From contig NZ_CP065511.1 in NCBI RefSeq assembly GCF_022811925.1, positions 4,085,501 through 4,149,500 on the forward strand: a stretch of DNA of 64,000 nucleotides, written 5' to 3'. The translations under genes and the position numbers were made by a program. The notes beneath the pieces are model-generated. The model worked only from the letters and a program-made list of their open reading frames with translations. It had not been told where the DNA came from and ran no database searches. Every line of letters starts with the position of its first letter. The stretch's first letter is position 1. Shown in pieces: positions 1 to 8,349 of this stretch. This stretch comes from Cytobacillus oceanisediminis. Its GTDB lineage: Bacteria; Bacillota; Bacilli; Bacillales; Cytobacillaceae.

Positions 1-1
1 T

Positions 2-115
2 GTTTGCGGCAAAGACCTATACTGTCTTGATGGATTCTTCAACGGAGTCCATAATGAAAAAAATGAAACAATCTGTTTTGAATGTATTGAAGAACAGGAA
101 GAATCCGCAGAGTAG
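2..115 (+). CDS. C-terminal end of a Cys-containing protein (partial)
   Basis: An open frame enters from the left edge and stops at TAG 113-115, giving 37 residues. It carries a CGKDLYC motif near the edge and a CFEC motif further on, the spacing of a small zinc ribbon or zinc knuckle. The tail is acidic. A hairpin terminator starts inside its last codons, which supports a genuine gene end. I do not recognise the family and the N-terminus is outside the window. Confidence 0.5.
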   Translation, partial: VCGKDLYCLDGFFNGVHNEKNETICFECIEEQEESAE

Positions 116-132
116 GCATCTGCGGATTTTTT
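103..132 (+). terminator. Rho-independent terminator
   Basis: ATCCGCAG (103-110) pairs with CTGCGGAT (120-127) and is followed by a T-run. It ends the transcript of the partial gene at the left edge. Confidence 0.75.
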
Positions 133-188
133 TGTTCCAATGATTATTTTATAACTTTATAATGCCTTCTGAAAAATGTTCTTCGAAA

Positions 189-204
189 TATGATATATGT
201 CACT
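189..204 (+). promoter_or_regulatory. Possible FNR/CRP-type operator
   Basis: TATGA-N6-TCACT matches the Gram-positive FNR consensus TGTGA-N6-TCACA at 8 of 10 defined positions. It lies about 120 bp before the first DUF2249 gene. A weak -10 (TAAACT, 226-231) would put the start site near 238, so that the operator centre (196.5) sits at about -41.5, the usual activating position. The match is inferred by eye. Confidence 0.4.
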
Positions 205-320
205 TATTTGAAAAGCTGCCGCTGTTAAACTTAAAGCAATTAATAACTATTCTCACTGCAGTTGATTCACTGTTATTGGCAACTAATTTAAACCATTAGC
301 CAATTAAAGGAGAGATCAGA

Positions 321-563
321 ATGGAAAACAAAGTCGTTGAACTCGATGTAAGAGAGGATATAAAAAACAAATTGGAGCCGTTTCAGAAAATCATGTCTGC
401 GGTATCTGGACTTGATGCCGAAGATGTTTTTATTCTGCATGCCCCATTTAAGCCCATCCCTCTTTTTGGAGTATTAAAGGCAAAAGGGTTTGAATATAAA
501 GCTGAAGAAATTGACAAGAAACATTGGAAAGTGATCTTTACTAAGAGAGGTGCGTCAAAATGA
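321..563 (+). CDS. DUF2249 domain protein (first copy)
   Basis: An 80-residue protein of the DUF2249 family, small alpha/beta proteins related in fold to TusA/SirA sulfur carriers and often found beside nitric-oxide, denitrification or microaerobic respiration genes. The signature HAPFKPIPLFGVLKAKGF lies in the middle of the protein. A good ribosome site (AAAGGAGAG) precedes the ATG. Its stop overlaps the start of the next gene by 4 bases (ATGA), so the two are translationally coupled. There is no cysteine at the TusA-type position, so a sulfur-relay role is not supported. The biochemical function is unknown. Confidence 0.85.
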   Translation: MENKVVELDVREDIKNKLEPFQKIMSAVSGLDAEDVFILHAPFKPIPLFGVLKAKGFEYKAEEIDKKHWKVIFTKRGASK

Positions 564-766
564 AGCTGGATAACCGGGGGCTGGAGCCGCCGCAGCCGAT
601 GCTGAGAACACTTGCAGCTCTTGAAAGCCTTCCAGAAGGAGAAACCTTATCAATCATCAATGACAGGCGACCCATGTTTCTTTATGAACAGCTGGACGAA
701 ATGGGCTGCAGGCATGTAACTGCCGAACAGGAAGATGGAAGCTTTTTAATAGAAATTAAGAAATAA
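560..766 (+). CDS. DUF2249 domain protein (second copy)
   Basis: A 68-residue second DUF2249 protein. It has the other half of the family signature: the N-terminal LDNRGLEPPQPM block and the central INDRRPMFLYEQL block. The start overlaps the stop of the preceding gene, and GAGGTG lies upstream of the ATG. Tandem divergent DUF2249 copies followed by a respiratory-type membrane protein suggest the two act as a pair, perhaps as a heterodimer; that is inference. Function unknown. Confidence 0.85.
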   Translation: MKLDNRGLEPPQPMLRTLAALESLPEGETLSIINDRRPMFLYEQLDEMGCRHVTAEQEDGSFLIEIKK

Positions 767-779
767 GCAGGTGATCCCG

Positions 780-2021
780 TTGCTGGCCAATACAAAAAAT
801 GAGACCAATATCAAACTTCCTTTTTCATTTATACTTTTCAGCTTGATCTGTTTAATAGGATCTATGGCCCTCATTCTTTTTCAAGGCGATTCCATCATTA
901 ACAGCCAATTTCGTGTACCCGCAATTTGGTCAGCCGCTCATCTGTTTATATTGGGATGGGCGCTGATGACAGCAATGGGAGCCATGTATCAGCTCATTCC
1001 AGTGGCCTTTCTAACACCAATATGGAATGAAAGGTTTGGCTTTATCCAATTTACGGTTACTGCCTTTGGAATATTATATTTTGCCCATAGTTTATTTCAT
1101 AATCCAGAGAGTGCACTGCTGCCTGGGCTTATTACTTTAACAGGCATCTTAATGTTTCTGCTGCAAATGTTCATGACTTTAAGGCAGCAGGCGAAGCCCA
1201 ATGTATTGACTCTTTTCGTGGGAACTGCACTGATTAGTCTGTTAACTGCTATTCTAATGGGAATCATCATGGTCTACAGCATGAAAACAGGATTTATTTC
1301 TGATTATTATCAAGCAGTCTTTAAAAGCCACATACTTCTTGGAACAGCGGGCTGGTTTACACTGTTGATTTTTGGATTTTCCTATAAAATGGTTCCCATG
1401 TTTTCTTTGTCTCATGGCTATAGCATGAAGCCGGCCAAATATGTCTTTACGGTTTATGCAGCAGGTCTGGCTGCCGCAGTTATCTCTTTTTTTACAGAGA
1501 TAAGTTCACTTCTTACCATTGCATTAATGATCCTGGCAGGCGGATTTGCATTCTTCGCCTGGCACATGCTGCAAATCCTGCAGAAAAGAGTAAAGAAAAA
1601 GCTTGATTATTCATTCCGATTTGCTCTTCTCGCTATACCTGCAGGACTGGCCATCCACCTGGGAGCTTTCATATGCTCGCTTACCGGCAGCTTTGAAAGT
1701 ACCGTTGGGTATCTGGCATTTGCATACCTCTTGCTTTGGGTAGCATTGAGCATTCTTGGTTATCTATTTAAAATTGTGCCATTCCTATGGTGGACTTGGA
1801 AATACAGCAATGAAATCGGCAAAAAGAGTGTACCTTCGCTCAAGGATATGATGAATGACAAGGCAGCCATTCCGGTTCTTTCCGCTTTCATTCTCGGTAT
1901 ACTCAGTGTGACAGTCTCCATTGCATATAAACACCTTGTCCTGTTCCTATCCGGCCAGATTTTAACGGCTGGCGCCAGCATTGTTTTCTGTTATTTGATT
2001 ATTTCTGTTTTAAAAAAATAG
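780..2021 (+). CDS. 12-TM heme-copper-oxidase-like membrane protein
   Basis: About 413 residues with roughly twelve hydrophobic segments, the topology of heme-copper oxidase subunit I and NnrS-like proteins. Histidines lie inside or at the edge of membrane segments: SAAHLFILGWALMTAM near the N-terminus, FKSHILLGTAGW and FSLSHG in the middle, and AWHMLQI and AIHLGAF later. These are candidate heme or copper ligands, but I cannot match the full ligand set of an oxidase. Start: a GTG at 771 is also in frame, but it lies inside AGGTGATC, a near-perfect Shine-Dalgarno, which instead serves the TTG at 780. Its place in a DUF2249 operon suggests nitric oxide or low-oxygen metabolism. Confidence 0.7.
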   Translation: MLANTKNETNIKLPFSFILFSLICLIGSMALILFQGDSIINSQFRVPAIWSAAHLFILGWALMTAMGAMYQLIPVAFLTPIWNERFGFIQFTVTAFGILYFAHSLFHNPESALLPGLITLTGILMFLLQMFMTLRQQAKPNVLTLFVGTALISLLTAILMGIIMVYSMKTGFISDYYQAVFKSHILLGTAGWFTLLIFGFSYKMVPMFSLSHGYSMKPAKYVFTVYAAGLAAAVISFFTEISSLLTIALMILAGGFAFFAWHMLQILQKRVKKKLDYSFRFALLAIPAGLAIHLGAFICSLTGSFESTVGYLAFAYLLLWVALSILGYLFKIVPFLWWTWKYSNEIGKKSVPSLKDMMNDKAAIPVLSAFILGILSVTVSIAYKHLVLFLSGQILTAGASIVFCYLIISVLKK

Positions 2022-2032
2022 GAGGAATGAAC

Positions 2033-2332
2033 ATGAATCCAGAAGAATTAGTTCTCAGCAATCTAAAAAGAGTTATGGATCCTGAGTTAAATATAAACGT
2101 GGTTGATTTGGGACTTATTTATGATATTGATTTTCCCGATGATGGCAAGGCAGTTATTACCATGACTCTGACAACACCCGGATGCCCGCTCCATGACAGT
2201 ATAGTCAGCGGAGTAAAGTATTGCATTGAAGATCTGAATCAATTTTCTGATGTTGAGGTCAACCTTGTCTGGGAGCCAGCCTGGACCCCTGCCCGTATGA
2301 CACCTGAAGCAAATCAGCTTTTGAGAGGTTAA
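2033..2332 (+). CDS. MIP18/DUF59 family metal-sulfur cluster assembly factor
   Basis: A 99-residue protein of the MIP18 (DUF59, SufT/PaaD-like) family, which helps place Fe-S clusters in target proteins. The sequence has the family pattern: N-terminal MDPELNINVVDLGLIYDI, the central TTPGCPLHD with its conserved cysteine, and the C-terminal VNLVWEPAWTPARM block. GGAGG at 2021-2025 fits the ATG at 2033 (7-base spacing) better than the in-frame ATG at 2027. It is the last gene of the DUF2249 operon, 11 bases after the membrane protein, and may supply a cofactor to it or to a partner. Confidence 0.88.
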   Translation: MNPEELVLSNLKRVMDPELNINVVDLGLIYDIDFPDDGKAVITMTLTTPGCPLHDSIVSGVKYCIEDLNQFSDVEVNLVWEPAWTPARMTPEANQLLRG

Positions 2333-2370
2333 GAACAAGGCAGTGCCCGCTTGGGGCACTGCCTTTGTTC
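2333..2370. terminator. Bidirectional terminator
   Basis: A 16-bp stem GAACAAGGCAGTGCCC with a GCTT loop and one bulge separates the converging DUF2249 operon and ypvA. Its right arm overlaps the ypvA stop codon. Confidence 0.85.
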
Positions 2371-4297
2371 AGCTTTTTATGGATGGCTCTGCAGGCAGAA
2401 CCTTTTTTATCGTTTCGCGTACTTCTTGGTTTTCATTTTTATACATCAGAATGTGAACTGTACCCTTGTCTTCATGTGTTCTAATTAATCTCCCAATACC
2501 CTGCCTTAACCGAAGAATCATATATGGGAGATCAACCTCTCTGAAAGGATCAGATGAACCTTCTCTTTTGGCTGTAAAGACCGGATCATGAGGAGGAAAT
2601 GGCAAGCCAAAAATAAGCACATTTTCCAGGGATCTTCCCGGTATATCAAGGCCTTCCCATAAATGAACAGAACAGAGGACTGAATGCTCATCATTTTGGA
2701 AATTTGACACGAGGGTACTTATTTCTGCATCCCCTTCAAAAAAGACTGGCACACTCAATTTTCCTGATGCAAAGGCTTTGAATTCTGCCAATTCAGAAGG
2801 GCTATTGAATAATACTAAAGCCCTACCTTCTGTCAGCTTAATTTGTTCCAGTATATATTCCATCTTCGCTAAGCCTGTTTCCTCTGCAAATTCCGGCATG
2901 CGAATGACCATATTTTCTTCATAGTCGAACGGGGAGTCTACGGTAAAAGATAAATAATCATCTACTCCGAGGCTCTTTGCCATATAATCAAAGGATTTAT
3001 TCTCTGACAATGTTGCTGAAGAGAATACAAACGGCTTCTTCTGGGAAAATACTTCTTCCCGCATAATATCTTCCACCATTCTGGGCATGATGACCAGGGT
3101 TCTTTCCCCATTATTTTCTTCAAACCAGGTAATTCCTTTTAAATCCTTTAGGAACAGTGAAAGTGAGTATGCAATTTGCTCAAGATATTCTTCGACAATT
3201 TTTAAGTCATATTCATTAATAACGTACATTTCGCTTTCAAACACCAATTCTTCCTCAAGTGTATTGATTAAGCTCTGCAGTTTACGGCCTTCTCTCATTA
3301 CATCGGCAGTTTTTTCAATCGTTTTCTTGTCAGAGCCTGTGTCACCCGAAGCGGACATGGCAAGTGTTAAAAAGAAATGCTCATTCTGGTAAATAGCATC
3401 CTCAATGATATTTAGCGTTTTTTCACGTACATCATTAGCCATGAGCCTTGTTAAAATGGATTCAAGTATCTGCTCAGAAAAACGATAGGTCAGAGCCTTT
3501 TGGGATGCATATTCCAATAAATGGCCTTCATCAAAAACCACACAGGAGCTCTCAGGAAGCAAGGGCAGCTGCCCTTCACGTTTTCTTGATTCCTTGGTCC
3601 AGATATGTTCCATATAAAAATCATGCGAACAAATAATCAAGTCTTTTGCGCTCCGGTAGTATTCCCTATGGAGGGTTTGACCGCAGCGGTGGCGCTTCTC
3701 ACAAGTAAAACAATCCTGGATTGAATCCCACGATACATTCTTCCAATGCTCATCCGGCAAATCAGGATAATCTTTCCGGTCACCATATCTCTCAAACTTT
3801 TGCATGGAAGAGCCTGTTTGAACAAAATCCGGAAGATCATCAAAAATGCGGTTATAATGATCATGAACATCATTCGCTACGAGCTTGTCCAGCTTATTTA
3901 AGCATAGGTATTGATCACGTGACTTTGCCAGCCTGACATCAATATTCAACCCCAGTGCTTTCTCCAGCTTGGCAATATCTCCTTCCTTTTTCACAAGCTG
4001 CTCAATTAAAGTCTCATCCGCACAGGCGATAATAGCAGGTTTGTTTATGTACCTTGCATAACTGATTGCATATAAAAGATAAACAATCGTTTTCCCGGTC
4101 CCTACACCTGCCTCAGCAAATATAACACTCTTGTCTTTAAATGCCTTCTCCAGCTGAAAGGCCATAAATATTTGCTCATCCCGAATCTCAAATCCTGCTT
4201 CAGGCAATATATCGTAAAAAACATCTCCGATCCACTCGCTTAGCTTTTCGTAAAAAGATTCGCTCTTGGATACGGCAAAAGGCATTCGGTTAGACAT
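2369..4297 (-). CDS. ypvA: DinG/XPD-family ATP-dependent helicase YpvA
   Basis: A 642-residue superfamily 2 helicase. It has a Walker A motif (EAGVGTGKT, about residues 62-70), a DEGH Walker B box and a C-terminal RQGIGRLIR motif VI. Between Walker A and DEGH lie four cysteines (YLCLNK and CFTCEKRHRC), the pattern of the 4Fe-4S domain of XPD/DinG helicases. There is no exonuclease domain, unlike the second DinG homologue at 32761-35559. Position beside ypsC matches B. subtilis ypvA. A role in unwinding damaged or structured DNA is inferred from the family. Good ribosome site (GGAGGGG). Confidence 0.85.
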   Translation of the reverse strand: MSNRMPFAVSKSESFYEKLSEWIGDVFYDILPEAGFEIRDEQIFMAFQLEKAFKDKSVIFAEAGVGTGKTIVYLLYAISYARYINKPAIIACADETLIEQLVKKEGDIAKLEKALGLNIDVRLAKSRDQYLCLNKLDKLVANDVHDHYNRIFDDLPDFVQTGSSMQKFERYGDRKDYPDLPDEHWKNVSWDSIQDCFTCEKRHRCGQTLHREYYRSAKDLIICSHDFYMEHIWTKESRKREGQLPLLPESSCVVFDEGHLLEYASQKALTYRFSEQILESILTRLMANDVREKTLNIIEDAIYQNEHFFLTLAMSASGDTGSDKKTIEKTADVMREGRKLQSLINTLEEELVFESEMYVINEYDLKIVEEYLEQIAYSLSLFLKDLKGITWFEENNGERTLVIMPRMVEDIMREEVFSQKKPFVFSSATLSENKSFDYMAKSLGVDDYLSFTVDSPFDYEENMVIRMPEFAEETGLAKMEYILEQIKLTEGRALVLFNSPSELAEFKAFASGKLSVPVFFEGDAEISTLVSNFQNDEHSVLCSVHLWEGLDIPGRSLENVLIFGLPFPPHDPVFTAKREGSSDPFREVDLPYMILRLRQGIGRLIRTHEDKGTVHILMYKNENQEVRETIKKVLPAEPSIKS

Positions 4298-4472
4298 GTT
4301 ACCCCTCCGTAATTAAAAAGTTAAAGCGCCTTTTTATCCAGACGCTTTGATTTCAGTTCTATCATTATTTCATATTTAGATTGTTAATAAACAAATGAAC
4401 ATCATATAATTTTATCTCAAATACTGCAACTGTCAAGATTTATCAAAAAATCGAATATTGATCTTTCACATA

Positions 4473-4504
4473 AAAAAACAGGGGTGCTATTAAAGGCAGC
4501 CCCC
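4473..4504 (-). terminator. Terminator of the 55-aa gene
   Basis: On the minus strand GGGGCTGC pairs with GCACCCC around a short loop, then a run of seven T. It lies just after the 55-aa reading frame and before ypvA, which therefore has its own promoter in 4298-4470. Confidence 0.7.
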
Positions 4505-4520
4505 TGCTCAATATTGACGA

Positions 4521-4688
4521 TTAGTTGACACGTGACATAGAAAATGACAATGCCTGTTGCAATTCGTCCTGTGCATTTCTTAGACTCTCCAGTGCTTCTG
4601 CTGATGGATCACCATCTCCCTGTATTGCTTCAAGTGTTCCATTCAGCGCCTGGGAAATTTTATTAAAATCGATGCTGGAATGTTTCAT
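4521..4688 (-). CDS. Small hypothetical protein (55 aa)
   Basis: A short reading frame missed by length cut-offs: ATG at 4688-4686, TAA at 4523-4521, with a strong GGAGGGGTGGC ribosome site and its own terminator. The protein is acidic and probably helical (ISQALNGTLEAI, LRNAQDELQQALS), without a signal peptide or membrane segment. A small gene between ypsC and ypvA is plausible for Bacillaceae, but I do not recognise a named family. Coding status rests on the ribosome site, terminator and amphipathic composition. Confidence 0.65.
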   Translation of the reverse strand: MKHSSIDFNKISQALNGTLEAIQGDGDPSAEALESLRNAQDELQQALSFSMSRVN

Positions 4689-4765
4689 TGCCACCCCTCC
4701 TGAAAAAGAATCAGATAGAAATATTCTATACAGTTTCAGGAGGAATTATGCTTTTATTTTAAATA

Positions 4766-5905
4766 CTAATTATTTCTTGGCGGTCTTTTACCCCAGTACT
4801 GATAATAGTCTGTGCGAATAAAGCCATTGAAGAGCTTGCGTTTCTTAGTCGCTTTTTTTCCAAAGTGAGTTTCAAATTCTTCGTCTGAAGTCAGGATATA
4901 AATGGACCATGTGTCAAGAGGGGCCAAGGCACTGCCCATTTCAGCATACATTCGCTGTACCGCAGCCTTCTCACCAAGTCTCTCCCCATATGGAGGATTT
5001 CCGACAATGACACCATATTCCTTAGCAGTCGTAAAATCGCGGACTTGCATTTGTTTGAAGTTTATTAAATCTCCCAATCCAGCTTCAAAACCATTTTCTT
5101 CAGCTATTTTCACCATCCTGTGATCAATGTCAGCACCTGTGATATCGAGAGGCTGATCATAGTTCGCCAGATCTTCAGCTTCAGTTCTTGCATCTTCCCA
5201 AACTTTTTCAGGAATCCATGACCATCCTTCCGAAATGAATTCACGATTAAAACCTGGTGCAATATTCTGGCCTATTAATGCTGCTTCTATCGGGATAGTG
5301 CCAGATCCGCAGAATGGATCAGCAAATGGCTTATCCGGGTTCCAATTAGTCAGCATAACCAGTGCAGCTGCAAGTGTTTCCTTTAGGGGTGCTTCCCCCT
5401 GCCCTGCACGGTATCCCCGTTTATGGAGGCCGCTTCCGCTGGCATCGATGGTCAAAAGTGCTACATCTTTATGAAGAGCAACTTCTATTTTAAATAACGG
5501 CCCATTTTCTTCGAGCCAGCCTGTCTTCTGATACTTTGTTCTCATGCGTTCCACTATTGCTTTCTTGACAATAGCCTGACAATCGGAAACTGAAAAAAGC
5601 TTGGACTTCACAGATTTTCCTGAAACAGGAAATTCGGCATTTTCAGGCATATACTTTTCCCAGGGCAGCGATTTTGTTTTCTCAAAAAGCTCATCAAAAC
5701 TTGTTGCTTTAAATTCTCCAACTTTTATGCGAATCCTGTCTGCTGTTCTCAGCCATAAATTCGACCGGACAATTGCAGCCTCATCGCCTTTAAATGTTAT
5801 TCTGCCGTTTTCAACTTCACATTCATATCCGAGATCGCGCACTTCTTTGGCAGCGAGTGCCTCAAGTCCCATGGCCGTAGTGGCGATTAAATCGTATTTA
5901 GACAT
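4766..5905 (-). CDS. ypsC: THUMP-domain rRNA (guanine-N2) methyltransferase YpsC
   Basis: 379 residues, resembling the N-terminal half of E. coli RlmL. The N-terminal ferredoxin-like and THUMP domain (about 1-155) binds RNA; the C-terminal Rossmann methyltransferase has the SAM-binding DPFCGSGTIPIEAALI motif and the catalytic NPPY motif (GNPPYGERLG). The expected reaction is SAM-dependent N2-methylation of a guanine in 23S rRNA; the target position is known for RlmL, not shown here. Ribosome site AGGGTGA precedes the ATG. Confidence 0.9.
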   Translation of the reverse strand: MSKYDLIATTAMGLEALAAKEVRDLGYECEVENGRITFKGDEAAIVRSNLWLRTADRIRIKVGEFKATSFDELFEKTKSLPWEKYMPENAEFPVSGKSVKSKLFSVSDCQAIVKKAIVERMRTKYQKTGWLEENGPLFKIEVALHKDVALLTIDASGSGLHKRGYRAGQGEAPLKETLAAALVMLTNWNPDKPFADPFCGSGTIPIEAALIGQNIAPGFNREFISEGWSWIPEKVWEDARTEAEDLANYDQPLDITGADIDHRMVKIAEENGFEAGLGDLINFKQMQVRDFTTAKEYGVIVGNPPYGERLGEKAAVQRMYAEMGSALAPLDTWSIYILTSDEEFETHFGKKATKKRKLFNGFIRTDYYQYWGKRPPRNN

Positions 5906-6055
5906 ATTTTCACCCTAACCTAATTCTTATTTCTATTATGTATACCCTAACTGGACTTTGTAATCAACACATAAAGTATATCTGTTTATATGCTTAGCCG
6001 CAATGAAGGCCTGTTAGGTTCCATTATTTTATGCCAGCATGCAGCAAAGTAAAAA

Positions 6056-6077
6056 AGCTCTCCTAAAAAGGAGAGCT
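6056..6077 (-). terminator. rnpB terminator
   Basis: AGCTCTCC pairs with GGAGAGCT around a TAAAAA loop, with a T-run on the minus strand. It lies about 25 bases past the mature 3' end of RNase P RNA. Confidence 0.85.
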
Positions 6078-6100
6078 TGAATTTATAACACTCATACTGT

Positions 6101-6510
6101 CTCACTAATAACGTTCTGTAAGCCATGTTTTGTACCGTAGTACTGCAAGCGACAAATGTCTCGTACTCAGGTGGTAATCATCTATCTACAGGCATCTGCC
6201 TGTCCTTCCCGTTGTTCATTTCCTCAGGGAAAGTGCCCCTACCATCATTTGGGTTTCTCGCTCGCGGGGTTTACCTCGTTCCACCCTTTTCATTTCTGAA
6301 AAGGCTACGTCACTGTGGCACTTTCAAGGTATTCATGCCATATCCAGAAGGACTTAGGCATTTTCCCTGCCGTCAGCCAGAGCTAGCTCCGACTGCCCTA
6401 GCTTATGAATTCGCTAGGCACGAACACTACAGGCATCTCAGCCTGTGCGAGCATGGACTTTCCTCTACAATATAAAATATATTGCAGCGATTACCCGAAC
6501 GCTATTAATG
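6101..6510 (-). ncRNA. rnpB: RNase P RNA (type B)
   Basis: The catalytic RNA of RNase P, which removes 5' leaders from pre-tRNAs. Recognised landmarks on the minus strand: the 5' GTTCGGGTAATCGCTGC block, the universal GAGGAAAGTCCATGCTC segment, and the 3' CATGGCTTACAGAACG segment. The ends form the P1 helix: AATAGCGTTC near the 5' end pairs with GAACGTTATT near the 3' end. Length (about 410 nt) and sequence fit the Bacillus type B form. Position next to gpsB and ypsA matches B. subtilis. The exact ends are estimated from P1. Confidence 0.95.
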
Positions 6511-6522
6511 ATCACAAAGAAT

Positions 6523-6551
6523 ATTATATGTAATCTGTGATGGAATAGCAA
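6523..6551 (-). promoter_or_regulatory. rnpB sigma-A promoter
   Basis: On the minus strand: -35 TTGCTA (6551-6546), a 17-base spacer and a perfect -10 TATAAT (6528-6523). Transcription would start near 6516, a few bases before the mature 5' end of the RNA. Confidence 0.75.
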
Positions 6552-6560
6552 TGGTTTTAA

Positions 6561-6584
6561 ACAGGAAAAAATGATAATTCCTGT
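6561..6584 (-). terminator. Weak hairpin after gpsB
   Basis: ACAGGAA (6561-6567) pairs with TTCCTGT (6578-6584); on the minus strand TTTAAAA follows. It starts at the gpsB stop codon and probably ends its transcript, although the T-run is poor. Confidence 0.4.
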
Positions 6585-6883
6585 CAATCATACAATTTGC
6601 TGCCAAAAACATGTTTTTCCAGATTTGATAATCTTTTTAGAATATCAAAATTGGTTGTACCTGCAGTTTGTGCTGCAGGTCTGCGTGAAGCTTCGTCAGC
6701 CTGTTTTTTCAATCTTATATTTTCCTGCTGAAGATCTTCAATTTCCTGATGGAAGGCTTCATAATCTTTAATGACCAAATCCAAGAACTTATCAACATCT
6801 TCTGGCTTATAGCCTCTCATGGCTGTCTTAAACTCTTTTTCCAAAATATCTTTTGCAGTTAAATTAATTTTATCGGATAGCAT
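6584..6883 (-). CDS. gpsB: Cell-division/elongation switching protein GpsB
   Basis: A 99-residue DivIVA-like adaptor that moves penicillin-binding protein 1 between the lateral wall and the septum. The N-terminal DivIVA-like domain ([21 protein letters not shown]) is followed by a coiled coil ([17 protein letters not shown]), a short linker and the conserved C-terminal trimerisation segment [21 protein letters not shown] shortened here to its core [13 protein letters not shown]. The start is taken at the ATG at 6883, served by GAGGTG; an in-frame GTG three codons upstream is less likely. Its partner PonA is encoded at 23197. Confidence 0.97.
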   Translation of the reverse strand: MLSDKINLTAKDILEKEFKTAMRGYKPEDVDKFLDLVIKDYEAFHQEIEDLQQENIRLKKQADEASRRPAAQTAGTTNFDILKRLSNLEKHVFGSKLYD

Positions 6884-6963
6884 GACACTCACCTCAGTAT
6901 ATGGCCAATCATAATTAATACTATTTTTCCAGAGATATGTACATTTGTCAATTTATCTGAGCA

Positions 6964-7533
6964 TTATTCAAATATGTCTCTCTGAGAGAATTGTTCTTCT
7001 TCTACAATCAATTGTAAATCATAAAAGGTGATTAGTCTAATGTCATATTCATTTTCTTCCTGATATTTTTTTGCGGTTTCATACAAATATTTAGGGCTTC
7101 CCTCTTTTTCCAAATCATAAAAAAGAAGCAGCACATCACTTTTGCTGACAAAAAACTGATTTTTCAGCCTGAATTGCTGTGGGCTTTCATAAGGTTTTTT
7201 TGATACTGAATCAACAAAGTCAGCCTGAAGCAGTATGGATTCATACCATTCTTTGTTCGCATCCTTCCAGGACGATTCCTGCTCCAAAAACGGAGTAATG
7301 ACTGCAAGCTTCAGGTCTTCGTAACCTTCCAGCTTAAGGTCAGATACAACTTCAGCCGCCCAAAGCTCGGCACCCAGCTGCCCGCTGATGATTACCCACT
7401 CGAGCCCATCATCCATCAAAGAAAGCAGGCTTTTTCTTATGGCGGTTTTTATATAGCCGACTGCCGGGTCATCATTTTTAAAAATCCCTACTTCAAAAGG
7501 CTTGTACCCTGAAATAACTGCTACTTTTGTCAA
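6964..7533 (-). CDS. ypsA: YpsA, SLOG-superfamily protein (DUF1273)
   Basis: 189 residues of the YpsA family in the SLOG superfamily, Rossmann-like folds proposed to bind nucleotide ligands. Family features: [13 protein letters not shown] at the N-terminus, [16 protein letters not shown], and the [17 protein letters not shown] block. In B. subtilis YpsA is reported to affect cell division when overexpressed, which fits its place beside gpsB. The start is taken as TTG 7533, nine bases after GGAG; the TTG two codons upstream is only three bases from it. Confidence 0.92.
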   Translation of the reverse strand: MTKVAVISGYKPFEVGIFKNDDPAVGYIKTAIRKSLLSLMDDGLEWVIISGQLGAELWAAEVVSDLKLEGYEDLKLAVITPFLEQESSWKDANKEWYESILLQADFVDSVSKKPYESPQQFRLKNQFFVSKSDVLLLFYDLEKEGSPKYLYETAKKYQEENEYDIRLITFYDLQLIVEEEQFSQRDIFE

Positions 7534-7602
7534 TTGCAAAAACTCCTTAAAGAAATCTGGCCGGGACTCATTTAAGTTTCCATTTTATATTAATATTAAA
7601 AA

Positions 7603-7623
7603 ACAAGGGCAAAAAGCCCTTGT
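7603..7623 (-). terminator. cotD terminator
   Basis: ACAAGGGC pairs with GCCCTTGT around AAAAA, with a T-run on the minus strand. It lies just after the cotD stop. Confidence 0.85.
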
Positions 7624-7626
7624 TCA

Positions 7627-8019
7627 TTATCTGCCGGAAAAACTTGGACCTTGTTTTGGACCCATTCCGGTTGATGCTCCTGCTACGCCAGTACCTGGTC
7701 CGCCATATCCAGGACCCATTCCCATACCTGGTCCGCCATATCCAGGGCCCATTCCCATACCTGGACCCATTCCTGGGCTATATGCACCTGCAACGCCTGG
7801 TCTTGGTCCCATATTAACATTCGATTGTGTCACCTGGTTCACATTTGACTGCGTATGCGGGTAAGAATGCTGATTCTCATAGTTAATGTGGTTTACATGA
7901 GTATGATGTGTAGGATGAATGTGTGGAACCACAATGTTCTGGAACGAATGAGTTACACAGCATTTTGTCGGATGAACAACAGCAGGCATCACCTGCGAAG
8001 GTCTTGGTCTGCAATACAT
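7627..8019 (-). CDS. cotD: Spore coat protein CotD
   Basis: 130 residues. The N-terminal half is rich in His, Pro and Cys (VHPTKCCVTH, VVPHIHPTHHTHVNH), the hallmark of CotD of the inner spore coat. The C-terminal half is a Gly/Pro/Met-rich repeat with two units of GPGYGGPGMGM type. Position upstream of ypsA/rnpB matches B. subtilis cotD. Expression in the mother cell late in sporulation (sigma-K, GerE) is known for the family; I could not define a convincing sigma-K promoter by eye. AAAGGGGAT precedes the ATG. Confidence 0.93.
   Translation of the reverse strand: MYCRPRPSQVMPAVVHPTKCCVTHSFQNIVVPHIHPTHHTHVNHINYENQHSYPHTQSNVNQVTQSNVNMGPRPGVAGAYSPGMGPGMGMGPGYGGPGMGMGPGYGGPGTGVAGASTGMGPKQGPSFSGR
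7691..7766 (-). repeat. Tandem repeats in the cotD 3' half
   Basis: Two near-identical units containing CCATATCCAGG and CCCATTCCCATACCTGG encode the repeated GPGYGGPGMGM block. Such repeats expand and contract by slippage. Confidence 0.7.
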
Positions 8020-8116
8020 GTAAAGATCCCCTTTCGAAATTGTTTTTACATTAACAACCTATGTGAGAAAGAGTAATCTTGTACTAATGAAAATACCTAT
8101 TTTTTAGGTACTAGCC

Positions 8117-8212
8117 TTAGAGCATGCTGTAGAAACTGTCTTTTAAATTGGAGAAAACGATTGCTGTAGTGAAAATTACAAGGAAGAATAAAAACAAGAT
8201 TGCTTTATACAT
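8117..8212 (-). CDS. Possible 31-aa single-pass membrane peptide
   Basis: ATG at 8212-8210 to TAA at 8119-8117. The product starts MYKA, has about 20 hydrophobic residues (ILFLFFLVIFTTAIVF) and ends with a short polar tail. A modest ribosome site (GTGAGG) lies about ten bases upstream. It fills part of the 330-base gap between cotD and mrfB, otherwise without genes. Short membrane peptides of this type are common in Bacillaceae, often sporulation-linked, but no family is recognised and coding status is unproven. Confidence 0.35.
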   Translation of the reverse strand: MYKAILFLFFLVIFTTAIVFSNLKDSFYSML

Positions 8213-8349
8213 TTTTTACCAGCCTCACTATATAAAATTCCTAAAAAAGTACCACACAAGTTATAATTTTAACTGTTAGGAGAAGTACATACAACTAGGA
8301 AATAGTGGATTTTTTTGTCTGGTATATTAAAATTATGTTACAGGTAAAT

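Noticed and set aside
6125..6475. A 116-codon plus-strand open frame
   Set aside because: It is the antisense of RNase P RNA; the RNA landmarks and P1 pairing explain the region.
7502..7864. A Pro/Gly-rich plus-strand open frame with repeats
   Set aside because: It is the shadow of the repeated 3' half of cotD on the other strand and has no ribosome site.
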